From assembly GCF_002221505.1 (NCBI RefSeq), contig NZ_CP011036.1:1240001-1304000 (forward strand): a stretch of DNA of 64,000 bases, read 5' to 3'. Positions within the stretch are counted from its first letter, which is position 1, and the number at the start of each line of letters is the position of its first letter. Origin of the DNA: Pseudoalteromonas nigrifaciens (GTDB taxonomy: Bacteria; Pseudomonadota; Gammaproteobacteria; Enterobacterales; Alteromonadaceae). This document shows, piece by piece, positions 26,181 to 35,415 of the stretch. Under the pieces are notes generated by a model. The model worked only from the letters and a program-made list of their open reading frames with translations, made no database searches and was not told the origin of the DNA. A program made the translations under genes and the position numbers.

Positions 26181-26846
26181 TTATTCCCTGTTAATTGGTT
26201 CACCAAGAGCAATTTTGGCAATGTTTATTTCGTCACTGCATGCACGGCTGTCTTTTTCACATAATTGATAAAGCGCTTTTATTGTGACCCCATCTAGCTT
26301 TACTACGTTCAATTGTATTTGTAAAAAAGTAATAATTTTATGCACTACCTTGTGTGCGTGTAAAATAATAGCTTTATCGGCTTTGTCTCCACGTTCAAAA
26401 TAAAAGCCAATAAATGTATGTAATTGATTTATTCTAATTAAGCACTTCATGGAAAGTGGATCCCATACTTTAAATTCCATAAAACGATTATTTTTAACGT
26501 ATTGATCAATAATAACATCTTTAGCGTACGGTTGAGCCCAAAGCTCAAAACCACGATCGGTAAATACTTGATGCAGTGCAATGCGTGGCTTTTTATTACA
26601 TTGAATTTCGCCTAGCTCGGTTTCGTAGCCGTCAAGTAGATCAAGGTTCCAATTACGTTTGTCTAAAAGGCTTTTTACTGCATTATCAAACCCATGTTCT
26701 AAAATACCTTCAGCTTCGCTGACCGATGAGGCAACAAGGTGATAAAAAGGTGGTAATTCGCCCCAATTTATTTGTTTTTTATACCAATTAATCTCTTTGA
26801 GTGTTGGATTACTGGGTAATTGCGCTTTATTATGCGTGCCAGGCAT
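26181..26846 (-). CDS. Conserved hypothetical protein, 221 aa
   Basis: I do not recognise this protein. It appears soluble and cytoplasmic: no signal peptide, mixed alpha/beta composition, several aromatic residues (NWGELPPFYHLV near residue 31, GFELWAQPYAKD near 98) and three Cys near the C-terminus (LCEKDSRAC). Its stop sits directly before the bepA start, so the two are almost surely co-transcribed and translationally coupled. Confidence 0.75.
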   Translation of the reverse strand: MPGTHNKAQLPSNPTLKEINWYKKQINWGELPPFYHLVASSVSEAEGILEHGFDNAVKSLLDKRNWNLDLLDGYETELGEIQCNKKPRIALHQVFTDRGFELWAQPYAKDVIIDQYVKNNRFMEFKVWDPLSMKCLIRINQLHTFIGFYFERGDKADKAIILHAHKVVHKIITFLQIQLNVVKLDGVTIKALYQLCEKDSRACSDEINIAKIALGEPINRE

Positions 26847-26992
26847 TAACCTATCCTTACTGCTAATTATGCCCTAAGGATAAACTATTGCCGAGGTTGT
26901 TTTAAGGAAAAGTTATGCATGTTCACACTTAATACATTTTTAGGTGGTGACTATGGGACTTATTATTGATGTGAACTCAAGGTGAAACGAGT

Positions 26993-27211
26993 ATGCTAGA
27001 GCAAAATTTATCAGCTTATAAATGCCCACAGCAGTTTATTCAATTTAAACTTGGGCTGCGTAAAGCCGTGTCGTTACAACAAAGTATTACTTTTAGTTTT
27101 AATAATGCAGAAAATATAAACGACATTGAACGATTTTTACAAAAGCATGCATATTGTTATACCTTAAATAAGCGCCAAGGAATGTTATTAGTGGAGCCAT
27201 TACGTGTTTGA
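26993..27211 (+). CDS. TusA/SirA-like small sulfurtransferase-fold protein
   Basis: A 72-residue protein with YKCPQQFIQFKLGLRKA at residues 9-25. A Cys-Pro at this place followed by a helix is the TusA-family signature, and the length fits. TusA-family proteins carry a persulfide on that Cys. Divergence from classical TusA (no Gly-Leu before the Cys) means the role is inferred. Its stop overlaps the perM start by 8 bases, so the pair is coupled. Confidence 0.7.
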   Translation: MLEQNLSAYKCPQQFIQFKLGLRKAVSLQQSITFSFNNAENINDIERFLQKHAYCYTLNKRQGMLLVEPLRV

Positions 27212-28277
27212 ATATATAAAAGCGTGGTACGAAAAAAAGTTTTCTGATCCTCATTCAGTTACTTTATTATTTTTATTATTGGCGTTAGTAGCCTTATTAT
27301 ATTTTATTGGATCTTTGATAGTGCCGGTATTGGTGGCACTTATTATTGCCTATTTACTCGATTGGCCGGTACTGCACTTAGAGCGTTTTGGGTTAAGGCG
27401 TTTTACCGCTACAGTAATTGTTATGCTTATATTTACAGGTATTATGCTGACACTTATTTTAGTTATTGGCCCTGTGCTGTGGCAGCAAACCAGTAATTTA
27501 TTTCAAGAAACACCGCATATGGTAGAGCAAGGAAAATCGTTTTTATTGGCCTTGCCTGCGCAGTACCCTAGTTTAATTACTGCAGAACAAGTACAAACAA
27601 TTGTATTAACAGTAGAGACTAAAGTAATTGAATTTGGTCAAGTAGTGCTGTCGGTGTCGCTCACGTCTTTAAAAGATGCGGTTGCGTGGTTAATTTACTT
27701 AATTTTAGTGCCCTTGTTAGTGTTTTTTATGCTTAAAGACAAACTAGAGCTTAGCCACAGTATTGCTAAACTTATTCCGCAACAACGACGCTTAATAATG
27801 CAGGTGTGGAATGAAATGAATCAGCAAATAATGAACTACATTCGCGGTAAAGTGTTTGAAATACTGATTGTTGGCTCGGTGTCGTTTATTGCCTTTACGG
27901 TACTTGATTTACGCTATGCTGCGTTATTGGGAGTATTAGTGGGCTTTTCGGTGTTGATCCCTTTTGTGGGTGCGGCATTGGTAACCATTCCGGTGGCGGC
28001 AGTGGCGTTGTTTCAGTTTGGAATTGAAACCCAATTTTGGACCATTTTAATTATTTACGGTATTATTCAAGCGCTTGATGGCAATGTACTAGTGCCTTTA
28101 TTGTTCTCTGAAGCGGTTGATTTAAATCCGGTATTTATTATTGTAGCGGTATTGTTTTTTGGTGGCTTGTGGGGTTTTTGGGGCGTATTTTTTGCCATTC
28201 CACTGGCGTCATTAGTCAAAGCGCTGATCAATGCGTGGTCATCTACTCAAGAAGAAATCATTAAAGAGCTGAGCTAA
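27204..28277 (+). CDS. perM: AI-2E family transporter PerM
   Basis: A 357-residue inner-membrane protein with about eight helices and family stretches (LILVPLLVFFMLKD near residue 172, ILIIYGIIQALDGNVLVPLLFSE near 278, GGLWGFWGVFFAIPLAS near 322). Members export the AI-2 signal or other small molecules, or act as Na+/H+ antiporters; the substrate is unknown here. GTG start. In E. coli perM lies beside bepA, as in this window, although here they are on opposite strands. Confidence 0.88.
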   Translation: MFEYIKAWYEKKFSDPHSVTLLFLLLALVALLYFIGSLIVPVLVALIIAYLLDWPVLHLERFGLRRFTATVIVMLIFTGIMLTLILVIGPVLWQQTSNLFQETPHMVEQGKSFLLALPAQYPSLITAEQVQTIVLTVETKVIEFGQVVLSVSLTSLKDAVAWLIYLILVPLLVFFMLKDKLELSHSIAKLIPQQRRLIMQVWNEMNQQIMNYIRGKVFEILIVGSVSFIAFTVLDLRYAALLGVLVGFSVLIPFVGAALVTIPVAAVALFQFGIETQFWTILIIYGIIQALDGNVLVPLLFSEAVDLNPVFIIVAVLFFGGLWGFWGVFFAIPLASLVKALINAWSSTQEEIIKELS

Positions 28278-28410
28278 AAGTTAACACCGCTTTAAGTATA
28301 AAAAAGCATAGAAAACGCATCTTTAAAACTAATTGATTATTATCTATTGCAGCCAAAACTATGTAATATTGGTATAAGATATATTTATTAGTAATAAGGT
28401 GCGTTTTTTA

Positions 28411-30669
28411 ATGTCTGAGTATTTATTACCCGATGAGCCAGTAAAACAAGTTTACCTTGATGCAAATGCAACGACCCCTGTGTTGCCATGCATAGTTGAT
28501 GTGGTGTGCCATGCAATGCAAACCTGTTTTGGTAATCCTTCTAGCCCACACATAACGGGTATTCAAGCTAAGCACTTATTGGAGCAAACTCGACAAAAAG
28601 CACGCGCGGTAATTGGCGCTAATAATGGTGATATTTTATTTACCTCAGGGGCAACCGAAGGTGTTCAAACGGCTGTAGTGTCTACGCTGATAAATGCTAA
28701 AACCCATAATAAAAAAAATCCGGTGTTACTTTATGGCGCTACAGAGCACAAAGCAGTACCAAATACCCTAAAACATTGGAATCAAGTGCTAGAGATTAAC
28801 GCTCAAGTACTTGCTATTCCGGTTGATAGTAACGGTATTTTAGACTTAGATTTTATTGCTCAGCATATTGATGATGCGCTGATGATTTGCACTATGGCGG
28901 TTAATAATGAAACCGGTGTATACCAAGATCTAGCGGCAATAGAGCAGGTTATTCGTAATCGCAATAGCAGCGTGTCTTGGATGGTCGATTGCGTTCAAGC
29001 ATTAGGTAAGCAGCAGCTTATGTTGAGCGAAACAACAATAGATTACGCACCGTTTTCGGGCCATAAACTCTACGCTCCCAAAGGCATTGGCTTATTATAT
29101 ATTCGTCAAGGCAGTGCTTATACGGCATTTATAGCCGGTGGCGGGCAAGAAAGTGGTATGCGCTCAGGTACTGAAAATCTCCCTGGTATTGCAGGACTTA
29201 ATAAGTTATTTAGTTTGTTATTAGATAAAACCGATGGCACGTTTAAATCAAGTGCTGTGCTTGCGCAATATCGCAGCCAATTACACAATGCAATAAGCGA
29301 TACATTTGGTGCCATTACCTTTAACCATGATTTTTCATACTCAGTGCCCACCACGCTTAATTTTGCGGTTAACGACTTAACCAGTAAAGAAGTTATTGAT
29401 TTATTTGATGCTGCCGGCATACGCGTGAGCGGCGGCTCTGCGTGTAGTACTGGTGCTTCACAAAGTTTTGTACTAGATGCAATGGGTGCAAGCCAGTGGC
29501 AAAGTGAAAACGCCATACGTTTATCGTTTGGACCTGCCGCCACGCAACAAGATATTGACCATGCCTGTGAGCGAATTCGCGCCCTTAAACAAGTATTACA
29601 AGCAAATTGCCTGGTAGTATCTGACAGCGCTACACCTACGCAGGAATTATGTGCACTAGGCTTAACCCAATTTAGGCACCAAGGCGCGTGCAGCTGGTTA
29701 TATGTTAATAGCAACAACCAAGCGGTGATCATCGACCCTATTATAGAGTTAATACCGCGCTTTGAAAAAATAGCCAATACGCAAAATTTAACCATAGCCG
29801 CTATTTTAGACACCCATGCTCACCAAGAGCGTAATAGTGCAATTACCCTATTACGCAGTGTGTTAGCAGCACGTTTAGTAGCAGGAGAGGTTGATCAATT
29901 GGGTTGGCCAGTTAACAAAACGGTGATTAATTTAAATGGGCAACGCCTAGAAAAACTTGCCACACCTGGGCATAGCCAAGACAGTGTGAGTTACTTATTA
30001 AAAGAAGCCTCGGGTGAGGTTCGCTATTGTTTTTGTGGTGATCTCATTTTACCAGCGGGGCTGGGTAATACTCATTTGCTTGGTGGTAGTGCAGAGCAAA
30101 TGTCTGACTCGTTAATATTATTAGCGCAGCAGTTAACCCCAGAGGCGGTTATTTGCTCAGGACACGATTACCAACAGTGTTTTGCTATGAACTGGGCGGT
30201 GCAACAACAGCAAACTCCTTTATTGAGCGCATTATTATCTAAGCAAATAACGAAAGATGAATTTGCTGCTAAAAAGCAGCAGCGCGATGAGCAAAAACAA
30301 ACAGATAATAACAACCAGCTTTGTGGTTATGTAAATGCGCAACCAGATACAAATACACAGCAATTGAGTTATTCACAGGCAAAAGAAATGCTCAGCCACG
30401 GCAATGTATATTTAATTGATACGCGCGAACCCTATGAGCATGGCGCTAATAATATTTCATCGCTGTTAAATGTTGCTACGGCTAAAACCTTAAATATTCC
30501 GCTTAGCCGTATGGCAAACGCAATAGTAGAGCAGCAGCTAGATAAAAATAATCAATATATTTTAGTGTGCCGCAGTGGTAACCGCTCAAAGTTGGCAGCA
30601 GCTAATTTAATTGAGCTAGGTTATACCTCGGTTTATAATTTAAATGGCGGTTTGGCACTGGGAAGTTAA
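28411..30669 (+). CDS. Fusion: cysteine desulfurase + metallo-beta-lactamase-fold + rhodanese
   Basis: A 752-residue three-domain protein. Residues 10-400: IscS/NifS-type desulfurase with His113 (ATEHKAV), PLP Lys219 (SGHKLYAPKG) and persulfide Cys345 (SGGSACSTG). Residues 415-620: MBL fold of the persulfide-dioxygenase type with His469, His471, His521 (TPGHS), Asp544 (FCGD) and His585 (SGHDY). The second-metal residues are changed (HAHQER instead of HxHxDH), leaving a mononuclear-type site. Residues 650-752: rhodanese with Cys720 in CRSGNRS. I infer that sulfur from cysteine is passed and possibly oxidised or transferred within one chain. I use ATG 28411; a GTG at 28399 would overlap the AAGG ribosome site. 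A TusA-like gene is nearby. Confidence 0.88.
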   Translation: MSEYLLPDEPVKQVYLDANATTPVLPCIVDVVCHAMQTCFGNPSSPHITGIQAKHLLEQTRQKARAVIGANNGDILFTSGATEGVQTAVVSTLINAKTHNKKNPVLLYGATEHKAVPNTLKHWNQVLEINAQVLAIPVDSNGILDLDFIAQHIDDALMICTMAVNNETGVYQDLAAIEQVIRNRNSSVSWMVDCVQALGKQQLMLSETTIDYAPFSGHKLYAPKGIGLLYIRQGSAYTAFIAGGGQESGMRSGTENLPGIAGLNKLFSLLLDKTDGTFKSSAVLAQYRSQLHNAISDTFGAITFNHDFSYSVPTTLNFAVNDLTSKEVIDLFDAAGIRVSGGSACSTGASQSFVLDAMGASQWQSENAIRLSFGPAATQQDIDHACERIRALKQVLQANCLVVSDSATPTQELCALGLTQFRHQGACSWLYVNSNNQAVIIDPIIELIPRFEKIANTQNLTIAAILDTHAHQERNSAITLLRSVLAARLVAGEVDQLGWPVNKTVINLNGQRLEKLATPGHSQDSVSYLLKEASGEVRYCFCGDLILPAGLGNTHLLGGSAEQMSDSLILLAQQLTPEAVICSGHDYQQCFAMNWAVQQQQTPLLSALLSKQITKDEFAAKKQQRDEQKQTDNNNQLCGYVNAQPDTNTQQLSYSQAKEMLSHGNVYLIDTREPYEHGANNISSLLNVATAKTLNIPLSRMANAIVEQQLDKNNQYILVCRSGNRSKLAAANLIELGYTSVYNLNGGLALGS

Positions 30670-30694
30670 AATTAGTTAGCAAATAAATATAATT

Positions 30695-30723
30695 AAGGCC
30701 GGCATTTGTCGGCCTTTTTATTT
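30695..30723 (+). terminator. Terminator after the fusion gene
   Basis: AAGGCCG and CGGCCTT around a GCATTTGT-type loop, followed by TTTATTTATT. Confidence 0.85.
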
Positions 30724-30941
30724 ATTTGCCAAATTAAGCTAACTGAGTCGCCTCTGAATGGGTTGTTAAATTAATATATTAATTTTATGATACCGGTGTC
30801 AAAAGCAAAAAATTACGTTATCATTCACAGCATAAAATATAAAAACAGCTCATTTTTAACTTTGCTATATATGTTAATTAACTAAGTTTTATATAATAAA
30901 TACATTTAAATCAATAGATTAATATTTTAGGGGATGTTTAC

Positions 30942-32588
30942 ATGACTAACCGTTCGCAATTAGCAAGTTGGCAAGCGCTTGAAAAAAGTGCAACCAAGAT
31001 GAAACAAAGCCATCTTAGGGATTTATTTGCTAAAGATGACGCGCGTTTTTCTCAATTTTCTACGCAAATCCCTGGATTATTATTTGATTACTCAAAACAA
31101 CGTATTGATAAAGATGTTTTTACGCAGTTAATTGCATTAGCTAAAGAGTGTGACATTAGCGCTTGGCGTGAAAAAATGTTTAATGGTGAAAAAATTAATA
31201 TCACCGAAAACCGAGCAGTGTTACACACAGCATTACGTAACCGCGCTCATACGCCACTTATTGTTGATGGTGAAAATGTAACTGAGTTGGTTGATAACGA
31301 ACTTGCTAAAATTAAACTGTTTGTTGAAAAAGTACGCAGTGGTAAGTGGTTAGGCTACAGTGGTAAGCCAGTAAAAGATGTAGTAAGTATAGGTGTAGGT
31401 GGTTCAAACCTTGGCCCGCAAATGGCAACCGAAGCATTAAAAGCATTAAGTGACGATACCTTAAATGTACATTATGTGTCGAATGCTGACGGGGTACAAA
31501 TTGCCTCGGTATTAAAAAATATTGATGCTGAAACAACCTTGTTTGTTATTGCATCAAAAACGTTTACCACGTCAGAGACAATGACCAACGCTAAAACAGC
31601 GGTTGATTGGTTTTTACAAACAGCTAAAGATAACGCCGCTATTGCTAAGCATTTTGTTGCGGTGAGCACTAATTTAGAAAAAACAGCCGAGTTTGGCATT
31701 AGTAACGACAACGTATTTACGATGTGGGATTGGGTTGGTGGTCGCTTTTCATTATGGAGCGCTATTGGTTTACCGATTGCATTATATGCAGGATATGACG
31801 CTTTTGAAGCAATTTTAGAGGGTGCGTACGAAGTTGATGAGCACTTTAAAAACGCACCACTAGAGCAAAATATTCCGCTTATTATGGCATTATTAAGTGT
31901 GTGGAATACCAGCTTTTTAGGTTATACCTCGCAAGCTATTTTACCTTATGACCAAGCGCTGCACATGTTGCCTGCGTACTTACAACAAGGCGAAATGGAA
32001 AGTAACGGCAAGCATGTTAACTTTGCGGGTGAAACTGTGCCTTATACAACAGTGCCAATTATTTGGGGTATGACCGGGATTAACGGGCAACACGCATTTT
32101 ACCAATGTTTGCATCAAGGTAATGTTATTGTACCGGCTGATTTTATTGCCTCAATTAAGCCGCAAGTAAACGTTGATAAACATCACGATATTTTATTATC
32201 GAACTTTTTTGCGCAAACAGAAGCACTAATGAATGGCGTAGATGAGCAAGAGATCACCGCAGATTTAACCGCTAAGGGTAAATCTCAGGCACAAATAGAT
32301 GAGTTACTAAAGCACAAAATTCATCAAGGCAACCGCCCAACTACCTCTATGTTACTAGATAGCGTAGACGCTAAAACGGTAGGGCGCTTAATTGCGTTGT
32401 ATGAGCATAAGATTTTTTGCCAAGGCATTATTTTAGAAATTTGCTCATTTGATCAATGGGGTGTTGAGCTAGGTAAAGGATTAGCATCAAAAATAGAAGC
32501 AGAGTTAGTTGATGAGCGCGTTAAATATGCTCATGATAGTTCAACTAATGGTTTAATGGCGTATTATAAGCAACATCGTACGCAGTAA
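30942..32588 (+). CDS. pgi: Glucose-6-phosphate isomerase
   Basis: Interconverts glucose-6-phosphate and fructose-6-phosphate. GVGGSNLGPQMATEAL near residue 150, SKTFTTSETMTN near 205 and the second signature GVELGKGLASKIEAEL near 505 are present, with active-site Glu in GEMESNGKHV and His in the HQGNRP region. The 548-residue length equals the E. coli enzyme. Ribosome site GGGGATG. It stands alone, 299 bases before zwf on the same strand. Confidence 0.98.
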   Translation: MTNRSQLASWQALEKSATKMKQSHLRDLFAKDDARFSQFSTQIPGLLFDYSKQRIDKDVFTQLIALAKECDISAWREKMFNGEKINITENRAVLHTALRNRAHTPLIVDGENVTELVDNELAKIKLFVEKVRSGKWLGYSGKPVKDVVSIGVGGSNLGPQMATEALKALSDDTLNVHYVSNADGVQIASVLKNIDAETTLFVIASKTFTTSETMTNAKTAVDWFLQTAKDNAAIAKHFVAVSTNLEKTAEFGISNDNVFTMWDWVGGRFSLWSAIGLPIALYAGYDAFEAILEGAYEVDEHFKNAPLEQNIPLIMALLSVWNTSFLGYTSQAILPYDQALHMLPAYLQQGEMESNGKHVNFAGETVPYTTVPIIWGMTGINGQHAFYQCLHQGNVIVPADFIASIKPQVNVDKHHDILLSNFFAQTEALMNGVDEQEITADLTAKGKSQAQIDELLKHKIHQGNRPTTSMLLDSVDAKTVGRLIALYEHKIFCQGIILEICSFDQWGVELGKGLASKIEAELVDERVKYAHDSSTNGLMAYYKQHRTQ

Positions 32589-32645
32589 AAATTTAGCTTA
32601 GTAACATAAGCAACCAAATACCTTTGAACGGGTAGCGCTGGTGTA

Positions 32646-32687
32646 CTTAGGGACTGTATTTTTGTGAGAGGAATTACAGTTCCCTAA
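32646..32687. repeat. Inverted repeat downstream of pgi
   Basis: CTTAGGGACTGTA (from 32645) and TACAGTTCCCTAAG (32674-32687) form a 13-bp stem with one bulged T, around a 16-base loop. A short T run follows after GGCCCA. It may be a terminator of pgi or an operator; no matching known site was recognised. Confidence 0.5.
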
Positions 32688-32887
32688 GGCCCATTTTTAA
32701 GCGCAGATGATAAAATTAAAAATAAATAGCCAGCAGTGTGGTTAAATAAAAAACATCATCATCACAGCATAACAAAGCAGGTTTTTGTGCAAACATATTT
32801 ATAAAAACCGACATCATTCAAGCAATAAACCGCTATATCTGATTACCTAACGGGTAGTGCCAGGTAGCACAAACGTAGAGAGTAACT

Positions 32888-34363
32888 ATGCTTAATCCTT
32901 TTGATATTATAATTTTTGGGGGCGGTGGTGACCTTGCGTTACGCAAATTACTACCTGCAATGTATCGAGCATATCAAGAAGGTAATTTACCTGAAGGCTC
33001 ACGTATTTTGCCAACGGTACGCGAAGAAACCCAACGTGCTGAGTACATAGAAACAGCACACAAAGCCTTAAAAGAGTTTTTAGCAAAGGATGAGTTTAAT
33101 GCTAAAGATTGGAAAGCCTTTGCTACTTTTTTAGTACCTGTTGTTAGCAATGTAACAGCCCCTGACGATAACTGGGATGTGCTAAAAGGTATTTTAGATG
33201 AGCACGACAGCACTAAATCTCGCGTATTTTATTTATCACTACCACCTGCTGTGTACGGCACTTGCTGTGAAATATTATCTGTTAAAAACTTAATAACGCC
33301 TACTTCACGTGTAGTGGTTGAAAAGCCTATTGGTTATTGTGGTGAATCTGCTGAGGCTATCAATGGAAAAATCGCAGAGTATTTTAGCGAAGAGCAAATT
33401 TTCCGAATTGATCATTACTTAGGTAAAGAAACTGTTCAAAACTTAATGGCACTGCGTTTTTCAAACTCGTTGTTTGAAAACATGTGGGATGCTAAATCAA
33501 TCGATAATATTCAAATTAGCATTTCAGAAACTGTGGGCCTTGAAACCCGTGCAGGCTTTTACGACAAAGCCGGTGCGCTGCGTGATATGGTTCAAAACCA
33601 CTTGTTACAACTGTTATGTTTAGTAGCAATGGAATCACCCCATAAACTTAATGCCAATAGTATTCGCAACGAAAAGCTCAAAGTATTAGAAGCGCTGCGT
33701 CCACTTATTGGCAGCGACGTAGATAAAAATATTATTCGTGGCCAATATGTACCAGGTGATCTAAACGGTAAAATTGTACCAGGTTACTTAGAAGAGCTTA
33801 ATGAAGGTTCAAGTAAAACCGAAACCTTTGTAGGTATTCGAGCGCATATTGATAACTGGCGTTGGGCAGGTGTGCCATTTTATTTGCGCACTGGTAAACG
33901 CATGGCTAAACGCTGTGCTGAAATTGTAGTGCAATATAAAAAAGTATCACACAATGTATACGAAGACAGCGTAGGCGAAATAGAGCCAAACCGCTTGGTG
34001 ATTCGCCTACAACCAGAGGAAACTATTCAGCTAACATTGATGTCTAAACGCTTAGATAACCTTGAAATGCAGCTTGAGCCAGTAACGATGAATATTGAGC
34101 TTTCACAAGCCTATAGCAATGGTTTTCACTCAGATGCCTACAAGCGCTTAATGCTAGATGCAGCCGCTAATAATCCTTCGTTATTTATCCATCGTGATGA
34201 AGTACGCCAAGCATGGAAGTGGATTGATCCAATCATCGACCGCTGGCAAGAAAAAGGCAAACCGGCGCTTTATCGTGCAGGTAGCTGGGGCCCAGAAGAT
34301 GCTGACGAATTATTAGCAGAGAACAACCATGTATGGTTTAACACCGGTGATAAGGGAGCATAA
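32888..34363 (+). CDS. zwf: Glucose-6-phosphate 1-dehydrogenase
   Basis: First enzyme of the oxidative pentose phosphate and Entner-Doudoroff routes, reducing NADP+. IIFGGGGDLALRKLLPAMYR is the nucleotide-binding start, VVEKPIGY near 141 and RIDHYLGKETVQNLMALRF near 177 the substrate site with its catalytic His. The 491-residue length is typical. Its stop overlaps the pgl start (TAATG), so the two form an operon. Confidence 0.98.
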   Translation: MLNPFDIIIFGGGGDLALRKLLPAMYRAYQEGNLPEGSRILPTVREETQRAEYIETAHKALKEFLAKDEFNAKDWKAFATFLVPVVSNVTAPDDNWDVLKGILDEHDSTKSRVFYLSLPPAVYGTCCEILSVKNLITPTSRVVVEKPIGYCGESAEAINGKIAEYFSEEQIFRIDHYLGKETVQNLMALRFSNSLFENMWDAKSIDNIQISISETVGLETRAGFYDKAGALRDMVQNHLLQLLCLVAMESPHKLNANSIRNEKLKVLEALRPLIGSDVDKNIIRGQYVPGDLNGKIVPGYLEELNEGSSKTETFVGIRAHIDNWRWAGVPFYLRTGKRMAKRCAEIVVQYKKVSHNVYEDSVGEIEPNRLVIRLQPEETIQLTLMSKRLDNLEMQLEPVTMNIELSQAYSNGFHSDAYKRLMLDAAANNPSLFIHRDEVRQAWKWIDPIIDRWQEKGKPALYRAGSWGPEDADELLAENNHVWFNTGDKGA

Positions 34364-35073
34364 TGGCAACAATAATTGAAAAGTTTTTTGATAGTAAAGA
34401 GGCGCTTACAGCAGAGCTGTCAGCAACACTTGAACAATCATTACGTGATGGCATAAGCAATGATGGCCGTGCAGTATTAATGGTATCGGGCGGTTCATCC
34501 CCTGCTGCTGCGTATAAGCATTTATCAACCCTTGATTTAAATTGGCAACATGTTGATGTTGCTATGGTTGACGAGCGTTGGGTAGATGCGAGCCACGAAA
34601 AAAGTAACGAAGCATTTATTAACAGCACGTTATTACAAAACTATGGTGCTGCGGCTAACTTTGTCACGATGAAAAATAGCGCCGAAACAGCGCAGCAAGG
34701 CACTGCAGTGTGTGAAGCTGCTTATGCTGCGTTAAAACGCCCGTATGATGTGACTATTTTAGGTATGGGGCCAGATGGTCATACTGCGTCATTATTCCCA
34801 CATGCAGAGGGTTTAGACGTAGGCCTAAACTCGGATCAACTGGTGTGTGCAATTAATGCCATTGAAAGTGATGTAACTGGCAGTATAACTGAGCGTATGA
34901 CACTTACATTAAACGCGATAGCGCAATCTAAAGTGGTTAAGCTACTTATTAGCGGTGATGAAAAACTCGCTGTGTATAAGCAAGCCAAAGCGGGCGGAGA
35001 TGTAAACGACATGCCACTGCGCGCAGTGCTAAATCACCCAAGTATTAATATTGAGGTTTATTGGGCGCCGTAA
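34363..35073 (+). CDS. pgl: 6-phosphogluconolactonase
   Basis: Hydrolyses 6-phosphogluconolactone made by Zwf. LMVSGGSSPAAAYKHL near residue 41, VAMVDERWVDASHEKSN near 67 and TILGMGPDGHTASLFPHA near 129 match the DevB-type Pgl family. 236 residues. It is the last gene of this operon: a terminator follows, and the edd/eda genes often next in line are absent. Confidence 0.97.
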   Translation: MATIIEKFFDSKEALTAELSATLEQSLRDGISNDGRAVLMVSGGSSPAAAYKHLSTLDLNWQHVDVAMVDERWVDASHEKSNEAFINSTLLQNYGAAANFVTMKNSAETAQQGTAVCEAAYAALKRPYDVTILGMGPDGHTASLFPHAEGLDVGLNSDQLVCAINAIESDVTGSITERMTLTLNAIAQSKVVKLLISGDEKLAVYKQAKAGGDVNDMPLRAVLNHPSINIEVYWAP

Positions 35074-35102
35074 TTTAAAATGAGTGCGAATGAACAAATA
35101 AA

Positions 35103-35132
35103 AAGGCAGCTATAACTAGCTGCTTTTTTTAT
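35103..35132 (+). terminator. Terminator after pgl
   Basis: GCAGCTA, loop TAAC, TAGCTGC, then a run of T. Confidence 0.9.
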
Positions 35133-35415
35133 TTGTGTAATTATTATCCAAAATAACGTAGTTAGTAACGTGATTTTGTTAAAACTGATTAACATTAAAA
35201 GCAAGTCTGTATGTTAAATAGCCTTGCCGTGTGTGCTTTTTAAGCAGATTTAACCCTTGTTATGTGTACGTTTTTTGGCAAGGTGCAGATTTATTTAAAT
35301 TTTATTTTATCAAAACGGTTGTCATAAAAGTTTCCCTTCCTTTTTTTGCTCAAAAGCATTAGCCTAAAGGTATTAACAAAGAAACATACAAATTAAAAAT
35401 AAACGGAGCAGTAAC
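35133..35415. promoter_or_regulatory. Intergenic region before the SapC-family gene
   Basis: About 280 AT-rich bases that must hold the promoter of the following gene. I see no clear operator or conserved RNA, only several T-rich runs and a CGGAGCAG ribosome site at its end. Confidence 0.4.

Noticed and set aside
29118..29813. 231-codon minus-strand frame inside the desulfurase fusion
   Set aside because: Antisense shadow; the sense strand has full domain conservation.
32589..32887. HexR operator upstream of zwf
   Set aside because: The expected TGTA-ATTACA-type palindrome was not found close to the start; the inverted repeat present has the wrong spacing.
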